A stretch of 64,000 bases of DNA from Bacteroidia bacterium (GTDB lineage Bacteria; Bacteroidota; Bacteroidia; J057; JADKCL01): positions 496,001 to 560,000 of the forward strand of contig JACJYV010000002.1 in NCBI GenBank assembly GCA_020635905.1, read 5' to 3'. Position numbers and translations under genes: made by a program. This document shows, piece after piece, positions 27,536-38,600 of this stretch (position 1 is the stretch's first letter; each line of letters begins with the position of its first letter). The notes under the pieces were generated by a model that worked only from the letters and a program-made list of their open reading frames with translations, had not been told where the DNA came from and searched no databases.

Positions 27536-28624
27536 ATGAAACGGTTGATTTACCCACTTGTTGCGCTTTTTTTCCTGGCAGGTTGCTACGGATACGAGGA
27601 TCCCGGGCCTGTGATCAATTACAAAAACAATCCAGTGGACAATGGTCCCACACCTTATGATCTGGTTATTCCCGCAGGGCTCCCCCCCATGGATATACCC
27701 GCGGACAACCCCATGACGGTGGAAGGCATCGCCCTGGGGCGAAAACTGTTTTACGACCCCATCCTTTCCAAAGACAGCACCCAATCCTGCTCCAGTTGCC
27801 ACAACCAGAGCCACGGATTTACGGACAATGGCAAGAAATTCAGCGTAGGCATCGACGGAATGGAAGGCAATATGAATGCCATGGCCATCATCAACGTGGG
27901 CTGGTCAGAGGAATTTTTCTGGAACGGAAGGGAGACAGGATTGGAGGCCCAGGCCTTTCAACCCGTGATCAATCCCCTGGAAATGCACGACGACTGGGAT
28001 AATGTACTGTACAAATTGCAAAGACATCCCGAGTACCCCCTTCTGTTTGAAGACGCATTTGGCACCCAAACCATCACCTCTGATCTGGCCACCAAGGCCA
28101 TTTCCCAGTTTGAGCGCACCATCATTTCGGGAAATTCTGAGTACGACAAATTTCGCCGCTTCGAGCCTTCAGCAGGGTTTGGACAGTCAGAATTCAATGG
28201 CTACCAGATTTTTTTCAGCGAACGGGGCGACTGCTTTCATTGTCACAGCAAGGACCTGCTGGCCGACAACAGCTACCATAATAACGGCATTGACAGCGTG
28301 TATGACGACACCAACTGGGGTAGATTTGAAATCACCCAGGACAGTGTGGATCTGGGCAAATTCAAAACCCCGACCCTGCGCAACATAGAATTTACCGCTC
28401 CCTACATGCACGACGGCCGTTTTGCCACTTTGGAAGAGGTGGTTGAGCATTATAATTCGGGCGTAAAAGTTTCTCCCACGGTGGATCCCATCATGACCAA
28501 ACCCGGCAAGGAATTCGGACTGCAGCTCTCCGCTCAGGACAAAGCCGATCTGGTGGCATTTTTAAAATCCTTTTCCGATCCCAACTTCCTCAGCAACCCC
28601 GATTTTTCGGACCCCAATCCCTGA
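27536..28624 (+). CDS. Dihaem cytochrome c peroxidase (CcpA/MauG family) lipoprotein
   Basis: The 362-residue product has a lipobox FLAGC (Cys17) and two haem-binding motifs, CSSCH (85-89) and CFHCH (233-237). The family stretches MNAMAIINVGWSEEFFWNGR and KTPTLRNIEFTAPYMHDGRF are both present. Bacterial dihaem peroxidases reduce hydrogen peroxide to water in the periplasm with electrons from small cytochromes; some relatives act on protein side chains instead. The 245-bp upstream gap shows no gene and contains a short palindrome (TTTCGAAA-like within GGATTTCGAATCC) next to the start region. Confidence 0.9.
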   Translation: MKRLIYPLVALFFLAGCYGYEDPGPVINYKNNPVDNGPTPYDLVIPAGLPPMDIPADNPMTVEGIALGRKLFYDPILSKDSTQSCSSCHNQSHGFTDNGKKFSVGIDGMEGNMNAMAIINVGWSEEFFWNGRETGLEAQAFQPVINPLEMHDDWDNVLYKLQRHPEYPLLFEDAFGTQTITSDLATKAISQFERTIISGNSEYDKFRRFEPSAGFGQSEFNGYQIFFSERGDCFHCHSKDLLADNSYHNNGIDSVYDDTNWGRFEITQDSVDLGKFKTPTLRNIEFTAPYMHDGRFATLEEVVEHYNSGVKVSPTVDPIMTKPGKEFGLQLSAQDKADLVAFLKSFSDPNFLSNPDFSDPNP

Positions 28625-28718
28625 AAAGCCAGAAATTGGTAAGCTGTAAATTGCCTCAAATTCACCAAAAACAGACTAAAAGTCAGGTTTGAAATAATTA
28701 ACATCTACTTGAAATAAA

Positions 28719-28752
28719 TTTGTTTTTTATCCGGGCAATCTGTGTTAATTTG
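28719..28752 (+). promoter_or_regulatory. Possible Bacteroidota-type promoter
   Basis: TTTG at 28719-28722 and TTAATTTG at 28745-28752 resemble the -33 (TTTG) and -7 (TAnnTTTG) elements, with one mismatch and a 22-nt spacer. They lie about 87 bp before the S74 protein gene. The 214-bp gap holds nothing else I recognise. Confidence 0.3.
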
Positions 28753-28838
28753 ATGATTCTGAAAAGGTAAGCGGCAACACTTGATACTGATAAACCACCC
28801 TGTTTTTACATTAATTGTCAACCTGGCAACCGTAAGTT

Positions 28839-30977
28839 ATGAGAATCAATTTTCTTTCATTTGGTGGAATAACAGTTATTCTGCTCCTTTTCGCTGGCTC
28901 CATTTCTGCCCAGAACGTGGGTATCGGCACCAATACCCCTGACGCTTCAGCCAAGCTCGATCTGTCCGACGCCAACCGCGGTCTGCTGTTGCCCCGGGTT
29001 TCATTGGTCGCCGTCAATAATGGAACCACCCCGGTCAGTTCGCCCGCCACGGGACTGCTGGTCTGGAACACCAATGCGGGTATCACAGGTGGCAGCGGCA
29101 CGGGCTTCTATTACTGGGATGGATCACTTTGGCAAAAGTTGGAACCTGGCACCAGTGTACTCGGCAATGACTGGCTCCTGACCGGCAACTCGGGCACCAA
29201 TGAACTGGTGAATTTTGTGGGTACCCTGGACGGTGAAGATCTGGCTTTCCGCACCAATAACACGGAAAACATGCGTATCAACATCAATGGCAACGTAGGA
29301 ATTGGCACCCAGGTCAATACAGCCCGTCTCTACGTTAACCTGCCCAACACGGATAATACCACCAATTACGGCATATTCAATAACTACGACGGTGCCGACA
29401 ACGGCACCACCTATGCCATGCGCAACCACAATTTTGGCAGCAGTACCGCGGTCAAGTACGGGTTGTATAACGAAGTAAACTCAGACGGAACGGGCGGCCG
29501 CTACGGTATATACAACCTTACCGCCCTCAACACGGCTTCCATCAGCGCCAGCCGCGGATTTTACAATCGCCTGGATGCTTACGGCTCAGCCAGCAATTCC
29601 TCAGACCATTACGGGATCCAAAACCAGATCAATACCAACGGAAACGGAACCACTTCAGGCAATATTTATGGCATCTGGACCAATATTGACTACGACCATC
29701 CCGGCGACCACTATGGCAACTGGATGAATCTGGAGTCGAATGCTACCTATAACAGCAATAATTACGCAAACTACAACCTGCTCGACGGCAATGGCGACGG
29801 CACGCTGTACGGAGTTTACACAGACCTGGCTTCGACGGGTACAGGAGTGAAATACGGCATGCTCAATACCTTTGCCGACGCCCAGGGCACCAAATACGGG
29901 GTTCGCAACGAAATATTGAATAACACCCTGTCTGGCACAACCTACGGGGTTTACAATTACATTTATAATAATTCCAATACTTCCTCCAAATTCGGGGTGT
30001 ATAACAACCTTTCCTCCAACGAAGGGTACCTCTACGGCTCCTACAACTACGTAAGTCAGCTTTCCACCAGCACCTCTTCCCTTTACGGTGTGTATGGCTA
30101 TGCCAGTTCGACCGGGTTGGGCACCCACTACGGCGGCTACTTCTACGGATACGGGGATGGAAATTATGCCGTTTATGGCTCTAATTCGCATTCGACCGGT
30201 TGGGCAGGGTATTATGTGGGGAATTTCTACGCGGACGGAAATGCAATTTTCAATGAATCCGGCACGAGCGACCATGATTTCCGCATTGAAACCGACACCC
30301 GCACCCACGGATTCTTCTCAGATTCTGACGAAAATCTTGTGCGTTTTGGTACCAGTTATACCGGCAGCGACTACCAGAACGGCAGTACCATTAACTCCAC
30401 CGTGGTGGATTACGTGGTGGATTTTGACGATGACAACATTACGGGCACCGCCATCGGGATTGGTTCGGTGGAATATCTGCTGGATATGTCTTCAGAAACG
30501 ACCATCAACAACCGTTTCTCGCCTTCAGTTGACAATACCTACGACCTGGGTTCACCCACCCTGCGCTGGGACGATGTGTACGCCACCAATGGCACGATTG
30601 TAACCTCTGACCTGCGGGAAAAAACCCAGGTGAGCGATCTGAAATACGGATTGGCCCAGATCATGGCTTTGCATCCTGTCACCTACAAATGGAAAAATAA
30701 CCTGATTGGCAGCACGGTCATGCGGGAAGATCAGAAAGAACTCAAACTGGGCCTGATCGCTCAGGAAGTGCAAAAAGTGGTGCCCGAAGTGGTGCAGACC
30801 CACGACTGGCGGGTCACCAGCGAGGAACATCCTGATCAGTACGAACTGGTGGAAAATGAGCGCCTGGGCATGTCTTACCACGAATTGATTCCCGTGCTGA
30901 TCAAGGGCATGCAGGAACAGCAGGCCCAGATTGAAGCCCTGAAAAAAGAGATTGAAACCCTGAAAGCAGCAAAGTAA
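28839..30977 (+). CDS. Secreted tail-fibre-like protein with C-terminal S74 intramolecular chaperone domain
   Basis: The 712-residue product has a signal peptide (to GSISAQ), followed by NVGIGTNTPDASAKLDLS, a segment typical of Bacteroidota surface fibres. A long central region (about 165-450) contains roughly 14 units of a Tyr-Gly-(Ile/Val/Leu)-Tyr-Asn pattern spaced about 20 residues apart. The C-terminus (about 588-700) has SDLREKTQVSDLKYGL and LHPVTYKWKN, the peptidase S74 / endosialidase chaperone signature, followed by a coiled coil (EALKKEIETLKAAK). S74 domains trimerise fibres and then usually cleave themselves off. The fibre is probably an adhesin or surface appendage, not phage-borne, because no phage genes are near. 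Confidence 0.85.
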   Translation: MRINFLSFGGITVILLLFAGSISAQNVGIGTNTPDASAKLDLSDANRGLLLPRVSLVAVNNGTTPVSSPATGLLVWNTNAGITGGSGTGFYYWDGSLWQKLEPGTSVLGNDWLLTGNSGTNELVNFVGTLDGEDLAFRTNNTENMRININGNVGIGTQVNTARLYVNLPNTDNTTNYGIFNNYDGADNGTTYAMRNHNFGSSTAVKYGLYNEVNSDGTGGRYGIYNLTALNTASISASRGFYNRLDAYGSASNSSDHYGIQNQINTNGNGTTSGNIYGIWTNIDYDHPGDHYGNWMNLESNATYNSNNYANYNLLDGNGDGTLYGVYTDLASTGTGVKYGMLNTFADAQGTKYGVRNEILNNTLSGTTYGVYNYIYNNSNTSSKFGVYNNLSSNEGYLYGSYNYVSQLSTSTSSLYGVYGYASSTGLGTHYGGYFYGYGDGNYAVYGSNSHSTGWAGYYVGNFYADGNAIFNESGTSDHDFRIETDTRTHGFFSDSDENLVRFGTSYTGSDYQNGSTINSTVVDYVVDFDDDNITGTAIGIGSVEYLLDMSSETTINNRFSPSVDNTYDLGSPTLRWDDVYATNGTIVTSDLREKTQVSDLKYGLAQIMALHPVTYKWKNNLIGSTVMREDQKELKLGLIAQEVQKVVPEVVQTHDWRVTSEEHPDQYELVENERLGMSYHELIPVLIKGMQEQQAQIEALKKEIETLKAAK

Positions 30978-30982
30978 GGAGG
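30976..30982 (+). promoter_or_regulatory. Strong Shine-Dalgarno sequence
   Basis: AAGGAGG lies 7 nt before the ATG at 30990. It is notable because most genes in this window have no clear Shine-Dalgarno sequence. It overlaps the stop of the S74 gene, so the two genes are cotranscribed and the second is initiated efficiently. Confidence 0.65.
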
Positions 30983-30989
30983 ATCAATC

Positions 30990-32642
30990 ATGAAAAAACT
31001 GAATATCAGTCCTCATATCCTGCTGATGCTGCTGTTTACCGCGGCCTTCCTTCCCCTGGCCGCCCAGCACAATAACGAATTGTATAATAACGGTACCACA
31101 ATTTATAACAGCACCACCATTGCGGTCAAAGGTGATGTGCACATGGCAGGCGGCACCCTCACCAATAACGGAACGATCAAGGTGGGCGGGAATATGTATT
31201 CCAGCAATACTTTCCAGCAACGGGGCGCGGGTACCACCCGTCTGCAAAATGACAATGTAAATGTGGGCCAGACCCAGTTTATCCAGGGAAGCTACGCAGT
31301 GCGGGGCGGCCAAAGCCAGATCGGGGTCAATGACGGCTCATTTTACAACCTCGAACTGGCCAATGATCAGGGTATTGTGTGGCTGAATGGCACGGGCTAT
31401 GTGGCCGACGTGCGGAATCGGGTTGATTTTTATGCGGCGGGAACGGGACCTGTAAACAGAATTATTACTGATAATCCTTCTGCCTTGCCCGCCAATGGAT
31501 CGGGATATGATGCCGTTTTCGGAATCATGAATGCCAATCCCAGCCATGCTGCCACCATGCTGAACAACACGGTGGACAGTTGGGGAAATTCCTCGGCAGT
31601 GGATAATGGCTATGTGCAGGGCAAGCTCAGGCGGGCGATTTCTGCCTCGGGCGGACAATATGGCTATGTGCTTGGCCTCGAACCCGCGGGCGCAGGCGCC
31701 CAGCGGGGCATGCAATATGTGCACCTCGATTTTCAGCCAGGCAATAACTACGATGTGGTGAGCGGCTATTTTGAAACGGGCAGCCCCAACGTGATCCCCG
31801 GCAACCCCATTGAATGCGGCTTCCATGTGACCTATTTTGGAGGAGCAGATCACGGAGAATGGATGTTTGAAGACATTACCACCACGGGCACGGGAAATTA
31901 TGAAATCAAAGTCTGGCCCCAGGACGATAACTTTCTTCCTGCCCCGGTCTGGTTCATTACCAAAAACGACGCCATTGCCGGCACATTGGGCGATTGCGGG
32001 CCCAGTCCCGTGGGACTTGACCGGGCGGGCTTCAACGGATTTTCAGCTTTTGGGGTAGCCGCAGGCATTACCCTTTTCCCGGTGGAACTGATCAGCCTCA
32101 AAGCCACTCCCATCCACAATCAGTATATCAGGGTGGATTGGTACACGGGTAAGGAAGAAGGCTCCAGCCATTTTGAAGTGGAGCGGTCGCTGGATGCGCA
32201 GACTTTCGGGTTCATTGGCAGTGTGCCAGCCGCAGGCAGTTCGGCCATCCCCCTCGATTACCACCTCGACGACTGGAACGCCCTGCCGGACATTGATTAT
32301 TTTTACCGCCTGAAAATGGTCGATCTGGATGGAAAATTCGATTATACCGAAACCGTGAAGGCCCGTCTGGAACCCGGCGACGAATATTTCAGCATCAATG
32401 TCTATCCCAATCCCGTGGGGTCTGAGGACCTGATTGTGGATCTGCGGCTGAAGGATGCGGAAGAAATTCAGTTTTCCGTATTCAATGCCATTGGACAGAA
32501 TATCTACGCCCGCAAGATTTCCCTGCAGGGAGGACTGAACCAGGTGAGTCTGCCCACAGACCAGCTTTCGGCTGGCACCTACATGCTGCGGGTGGAAGGC
32601 AAAGACTTTGTGGCCGGGCAAAAAATCCTGAAGATCAGATAA
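30990..32642 (+). CDS. T9SS-exported surface protein, partner of the S74 fibre protein
   Basis: The 550-residue product has a signal peptide (to LPLAAQ), then an N-terminal region with NNGTTIYNSTTIAVKGD and NNGTIKVGGN repeats, typical of T9SS proteins that start with a beta-helix-like stretch. A module beginning VELISLKATPIHNQYIRVDW (about 365-460) precedes the type A sorting domain (about 473-550, INVYPNPVGSEDLIVDL). It follows the S74 fibre gene by 12 bp with a strong ribosome-binding site, so both are likely one transcription unit and may act together at the cell surface. No enzymatic motif is visible. Confidence 0.85.
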   Translation: MKKLNISPHILLMLLFTAAFLPLAAQHNNELYNNGTTIYNSTTIAVKGDVHMAGGTLTNNGTIKVGGNMYSSNTFQQRGAGTTRLQNDNVNVGQTQFIQGSYAVRGGQSQIGVNDGSFYNLELANDQGIVWLNGTGYVADVRNRVDFYAAGTGPVNRIITDNPSALPANGSGYDAVFGIMNANPSHAATMLNNTVDSWGNSSAVDNGYVQGKLRRAISASGGQYGYVLGLEPAGAGAQRGMQYVHLDFQPGNNYDVVSGYFETGSPNVIPGNPIECGFHVTYFGGADHGEWMFEDITTTGTGNYEIKVWPQDDNFLPAPVWFITKNDAIAGTLGDCGPSPVGLDRAGFNGFSAFGVAAGITLFPVELISLKATPIHNQYIRVDWYTGKEEGSSHFEVERSLDAQTFGFIGSVPAAGSSAIPLDYHLDDWNALPDIDYFYRLKMVDLDGKFDYTETVKARLEPGDEYFSINVYPNPVGSEDLIVDLRLKDAEEIQFSVFNAIGQNIYARKISLQGGLNQVSLPTDQLSAGTYMLRVEGKDFVAGQKILKIR

Positions 32643-32651
32643 GCTTTTGGC

Positions 32652-35600
32652 TTAAAATCCGAAGAATTTCGCGATACTTTTGCCCGCATCTTCAAACATA
32701 CCTTCCACCTCTTTGGCTGCATAGCCTGCTCCTTTGAGAATCCCTTTTACCGCGTCATCGCTAAATTTCAGGGAGTCTTTCAGGATTTTCTTGGAATCAT
32801 CTGCATTCAGCTTGAAGGTATTTTTCAGCAGTTTCCCAACCTCTTCGGCAGGTTTACCAATGTCCTTCAGGGTTTTGGCAGCATCTTCCGCATTCAGTTT
32901 GAAGGTATTCTTGAGAGCCTTACCCAGATCGTCAGTAGAAAATCCGACCGAACTGAGTGCCTTGGATACATCTTTGGCGGATTTTCCCAATCCACTTTTT
33001 AGCATGCCCGCGATTTGCTCGCTGCTCTTGCCCATGTTCTTGAAGATCTTCGCCTGACTTTCAGTATTCACTTTGAATACCTTCGAGAGGGCATTGCCCA
33101 CCTCGTTCATGGATTTTCCGGCAGAACTGAGGACTCTGGCTGCATCTTCGCCCGTGTGTTTGAAGGCGCTGCCCAGGGCTTTTGCTGCCTCTTCAGTGGA
33201 ATGACCGATTTTTCCCATGGTTTTGACCATGGTTTGGGGATCCTGACTGAATACATCCTTGAGGGCGCCGCCAATTTTCTCCGCCGTTTCACCCGCAGCT
33301 TTAAGGGTTTTGGCCGCGGTTTCCCCACTCTGTTTGAACACGTCTTTGAGCGCCCCCCCGATGGAATTGGTATCAATACCAGCGGCTTTGAGCAGTTTGG
33401 TTGCACCTTCGGCCGTTTCCTTGAAGGCATTTTTCAAAGCCTTGGCCGTGTCGTTGACTGCACCTTCGGCCCATTTGATCGCGCCGCTGGCCACATTTTT
33501 CAACCACTCTGCGGCATCGCTGAACATACTGCCGATATATTCCATGGGTTTCTTGATCAATTCGTCCTTGATCATTTCAAGCAACGCTGCGGCATCCGTA
33601 GGTATATTGTTGACGGCCAGCGTAATATCAAATCCTACCCCGTTGATTTTGAAATGGGCTTTGATGGAGCCTGAAAATTTACCGTCCCGGATTTTGATGT
33701 TGAGGCTGGCGCCAATGTCCAGGCTGATGCGGATGTTTTCAGAAACTTTTACCCCGCCAATTTTGATTTCGCCAAAGTCAATGTCCGTACTCCAGTCAAA
33801 GCCCACGCTGCCTTCCAGCAACAGTTGTTTATTTTCCTGGGAAAGATACATTTTGAGGTAGGCACCCAGAAAGCGGCCGTCCACCATGATGTATTCATCG
33901 CTGATGATGGCTTTGGCAGAGGCCAGTTTTACGCTTCCTATGGCTACCAGGGCATTGCCGCTGAGGTAGAATTTATCTTTCTGGATCAATCCTTCCATGG
34001 TACCGTTCACGCTGACCGGCCAACTGGAGGGAAAGAGGGTCAGATCGCCTTTGAACCAGAAAGTATCGTCCACGAGGCGAATGTCGCCCTGAAAAATGCG
34101 GTGGCCAAGCATGGCCAGGTGGGTGTGGCCGAGTACCTGAATGGCAGCATTTTCAACCTGCTGGGGCGCCTGCACCAGGGTCCAGGCTGCACCCGAAATG
34201 GTGCCGGGAGCGCTGTAACCCGTGCGGTCAGAAATATAGGTGCCCGAACCTTTGCTCATACTCCAGCAGGCCACCAGGTCATTTTCATTGCCCTGCATGG
34301 TGCGGAACATATTCGACTGAATATCATCCGTGCTTCGGGCAGATTTCCAGAGTCGCACTTCGTCGATGGAGCCTTTGAAATGGTTGCCTTTGCCATTTTT
34401 GGCCAGCAGGAGGGGTTCTTTACCTTTGGAAAATTTGACTGATCTGGTAGCCGTTTCCGACAACTGACCATTGACGTAAAGACTGCATTTTTTGCCATCG
34501 TCGGTCAGGGCAATGTGGTTCCACACCTCCCAATCCACTTTGTGACTGCTGCGGACCACTTTATCCCCGTCATGGTATTCAATTTGTCCGTACTTATTCA
34601 GCCAGAGATTGTGCACTGAATCTTCTTTGGAAAGGATGCAGACCGTTTTGCTGATGGTTTCGGGGCGAATCCAGGTTTCGACTGAGTAAACAGATTCCTG
34701 CTGGGCATCGCTGTTGGGCAGGATGACGTAGTCGTCTTTGCCGTCGAAAGTGAGGCCGAGGGGCTGCAGGTGGAATGGATCGTTCCAAACAGGATCACTG
34801 ATGACGCCGTCGGCACCCTGCACTTTCTCCTGGGCAATGGACCCACCCCCTTCATCCAGCGGCCACCAGGCCCGGATGCCCGATTTTTTCACATCCAGGG
34901 GCTTGTGCATGGTTTCACGGATGGTTTCCGCGGTTTGCACTCCCTCAAATATTCTGACCTCGGCCAGGGTGCCTCCAAAAGCCTGTTTGGAGTTGACCTG
35001 ACCTCTGGAGTCCAGGTCCTGGCCCAGACTGAAGGTGCACATCATGGTGGGTAGCATATTGCCCTTGGCAAGGTTGACCTTTTTGGTCTGATCCCCATCC
35101 AGATAGAACAGGGCTTCGCCCGTTTTGGAGGTCCAGGATACGGCCAGATGGTGCCAGCGGCCGTCCTGCAGGTTGATGCCGCTGGCGGCAGAATTTCCGT
35201 TGACATAAAGGGTCAGGTTTTTGGAATTGGCCAGGCCGAGTCCGTGGGTCACGATGCCTTTCAGGGGATTGGCAGCATTCATTCCATTGAAATTGATCAA
35301 GGTGCCCGATTCGTCTTCTGAACTGGTTTTCACCCAAAGCTGGAGGGTAAAATCCTGATCGGGGATGAGTTTATTGCCAGAAGTGATGACCGCGCTCGAA
35401 CTGCCATTGAAGGTAAGGCCAGTCAGGCTGATGGCATTTTCAACTTCTTCTCTGGCGCCCCATTCCGCTCCTTTGAGTGCGGCCTGCAGGCCGTTGACTT
35501 TGTCGGGGGCAAAACTTCCGTGCCCTTCTTCGAAGGGCCAGTAAGCGGCCAGGCCTTTTTCCGTTCCTTTGAGTTTTTTGAAACGATCTGAATTGATTTC

Positions 35601-38600
35601 GGCCGCGGAGCGTGCGCGGTTCCAGAGCCTGAGTTCATCAATTTGTCCGTTGAATTTGCCACACCAGCCATCGGCCAGGGTCAGCGGCATATTGCTTTTG
35701 GCCACTGGTTCGAGATCCATTTTCCGGGAGAAGGTGTTTTTGCCATTGATATACCAATAGATCATTTTTGCCTCCACATCCCGAACCACGGCTATATGCG
35801 ACCATTCTCCATTTTTGATCGCTCCGTTTGATTTGATTCCCTGATACGGTTTCGAATTTTTCCCGGCTTTTCCATAGTAATAATTGAGGCTTCCGTCGGG
35901 CTCGAGAGAAATGCCGCCTTCGCCGCCATAAGCTTTGCCTACCAGCACACTGCGGCCCGGGTTTTCAACGGGTTTTACCCAAAATTCGATGGTTTGGTCT
36001 CCCGTTTGCTGCAATTCAGGGCAATTTGACACGACTGCTGAGGCTTTTGATCCGTCGAATCTCAATCCGTCGAGCTGGATGCGGTCGGCCTGAATCCAGG
36101 AGGGATTATAAATCACCCCGTGATTGCGTCCGCAAATATCCACCGCCGTGTCGCCGTAACCCGTCTGGAACCTCCAGCAACTGACCAGATTTTTTTCCGT
36201 GCCATCGAGCTTGCTGTACATTTCCGTCTGGATTTCAGTCGCGGTTCTGGCTCCTTTCCACAGGCGAATTTCACCCATCTGACCTCTGAACATGGTGTTT
36301 TTATTTCCTGCACCGTCGAGGTTACAACCAAAGAAAAGGGGATTGCGCTCCACGATCATGGCCTTGGTTTCCTCCCTTACCAGGGCTTCGCCGTTGACGT
36401 AGGTGACGGCGGTCTTGCCATTATTGACGATGGCCACATGGTTCCACTCATTCCATTTGATGGCCCCGTTGGGCGTATTGGAAATTCCGTCGTTATTTTT
36501 GTCCTCCGTTTTGAAGCGGTGATGTACAAATCCGTTTTGGTGGATAAAGATGCAGTAATTGCGGCCGGGTTTGCCGGCAATACCAGCCCAGTTGCCCGTG
36601 GGATCGCCCGTGGGTTTTACCCAGACTTCCAGGGTGTATTTATCCAGGGCCAGGCTGTCGCTGTCGGGAATGCGAACCCAGGTATTTTCGCCGTCAAAGT
36701 TGAGGGCCAGGGGCGTGCCTGCAGGCAGATCGGCCACTTCCAGTCCGTTGTAGGTGGGTTGAGGCATGATCAGTTTACCGCCCGAATCAATCACAGGGGT
36801 ATTGACTGCCACCACACCTTTGAGTTCGACCTCGATCATTTTGGCAATTTCACCCGAGAACTTGAAGCCCGTGGTAAAGCCCATGCTGCGGGAAGCGGCC
36901 AATCCAAATACGGCTTCCAGCTTCAGAATGGCCAGGTCGGCTTCGCCCCGGACAAAGGCTATGATGCCCTCTTCGTTTTGGGCACCTTTGCTTTCAGTGG
37001 AAACGGTGGGCAATACATCGAGAAAATCCTGCTTGTCGCTGTCGCTCAGCTTCATTTTCTTGAAGGCTCCGTCGCGGAATTCCTGGGGCGTGGTCAGCAT
37101 CCAGTCGGCATCAAATTTCATGAAGCCAAATTTGGTTTCGGCGCTGCCCACCCTTTGATTGATGGGAATGGACTGAATCAGGTCGTTGATGGAGAGGAAT
37201 TTGAGGAAGTTCATCCCGCTGGCGATTCCCTTCCAGGCGCTCACCTCCACGGATTTGCCTTCCGTGCCCAGCACTTTTCCGCCCAGATATTCTGGCAGTC
37301 TCAGGTTGTTATTTCCCACATCCAGCACGAGGTCGAAGCCACCAGGTGCGTGATCAGGGTCCAGCCTGACTTTGGGATCTGAGAAAAATTCTTTGAGCGT
37401 GGAAAGCAAGGTGGTGGCACCGCCCAGATCAGGCGCAGGCAGGCTGAGGTGGGTCTGTATGCCCACGCCTTCCAGTCCCATGGATTCCATGCCAATGCGG
37501 TCGTAGAAAATAGGCAGTGGAATGGGCACACCTGCAGAAAGCGGGATCACCATGTACAGGTTTTCGAAAATCAACCTGCGCTGGAGTTCATCTGAAGTAG
37601 GCAGGGGGAATCCTTCGTCCGTGGGCAAAGCCAGTGAAAGGGCCAGGGTGCCGAGGTCGTAGGAATCAGTGTGTCCGTCGATGTGGAGGAAAAACAGGCC
37701 ACCCGAGATCAGGGTGGTGAAACTGAGTTCGCGCAGCTCGATGCCCACCAGGCCGGGCATGGTGATGGCCCCGGGAATCATGGCCGGGTACAGGATGCGA
37801 ACGGGAGTTTCTCCCGTTTTGAGTCCCATAGTGTAGCGACCCGCAGGTGAAAATCCGAATTTGAATTCGAGCTTTTCGGGCACATCTATATGCAGATACT
37901 GTTTGAAAGTATCGGGGAACCGTTCAAGCAAATCTCCCGTGCCCGTGATCACATCTTTGATCTCATTGGGAATGCTGCCGCCTTTTTCCAGGAATTTGAT
38001 CAGGTCATCCGTATTGAAATTTCCGTTTTCATCCACCAGATGCACTTTGTCGAGAGGCAGTTTGGAGGGGATGATTTTCCCGACTTCTTCCAGGTCCATG
38101 GAGTTGAACATGTTTTTCAGGAAGGTGAGGGGAATGCTCAGGGGACGGGTAATCTCCACTCCCCCGCCTGCTTCGAAATACTGGGTAAGAGCATCGTACT
38201 TGAGGGTGGGCATTTTCATGCGCATGGCTCCCGATTCGCCCAGATCTATGTCGATCCAGGATTCGCCCGAGATGGATACTGCATTGGCTCCCATGAAAGG
38301 GGAGGTCAGGAATTGCAGATCAAACTGGGTGCGGGAAACGGTGAGCTTGGTGCGGGAGAGGGAAAGCAGATTGCCTTCCGTGTATTCGCGGAACATTTTG
38401 GAGCCGAGGGCGGCATTGAGTTCGGAGGGGAAGCCGAGCCCGACTTCCAGGCTGAGGCCAATTACGGGCCTGATTTCTATACCCACTTCCACGATTTGCA
38501 CCACGAGATCGCCCAGGCTCTGCGAGCCTGCTTTGCCCAGACTGATGTGGATGGGGTCGGTGAGTTCGCGGGCGCCAATGGAGACTTTGTCTTTGCTGGC

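Noticed and set aside
28839..30977. Prophage tail fibre
   Set aside because: The protein has a Sec signal peptide and no phage structural, integrase or lysis genes are nearby.
32751..33446. Regular 87-bp repeats considered as a CRISPR-like array
   Set aside because: They are in-frame protein repeats with moderate DNA identity and no unique spacers.
36120..37382. 420-codon open frame antisense to the LamG region
   Set aside because: It has shadow-frame composition and no start context, and the opposite strand encodes clear LamG domains.
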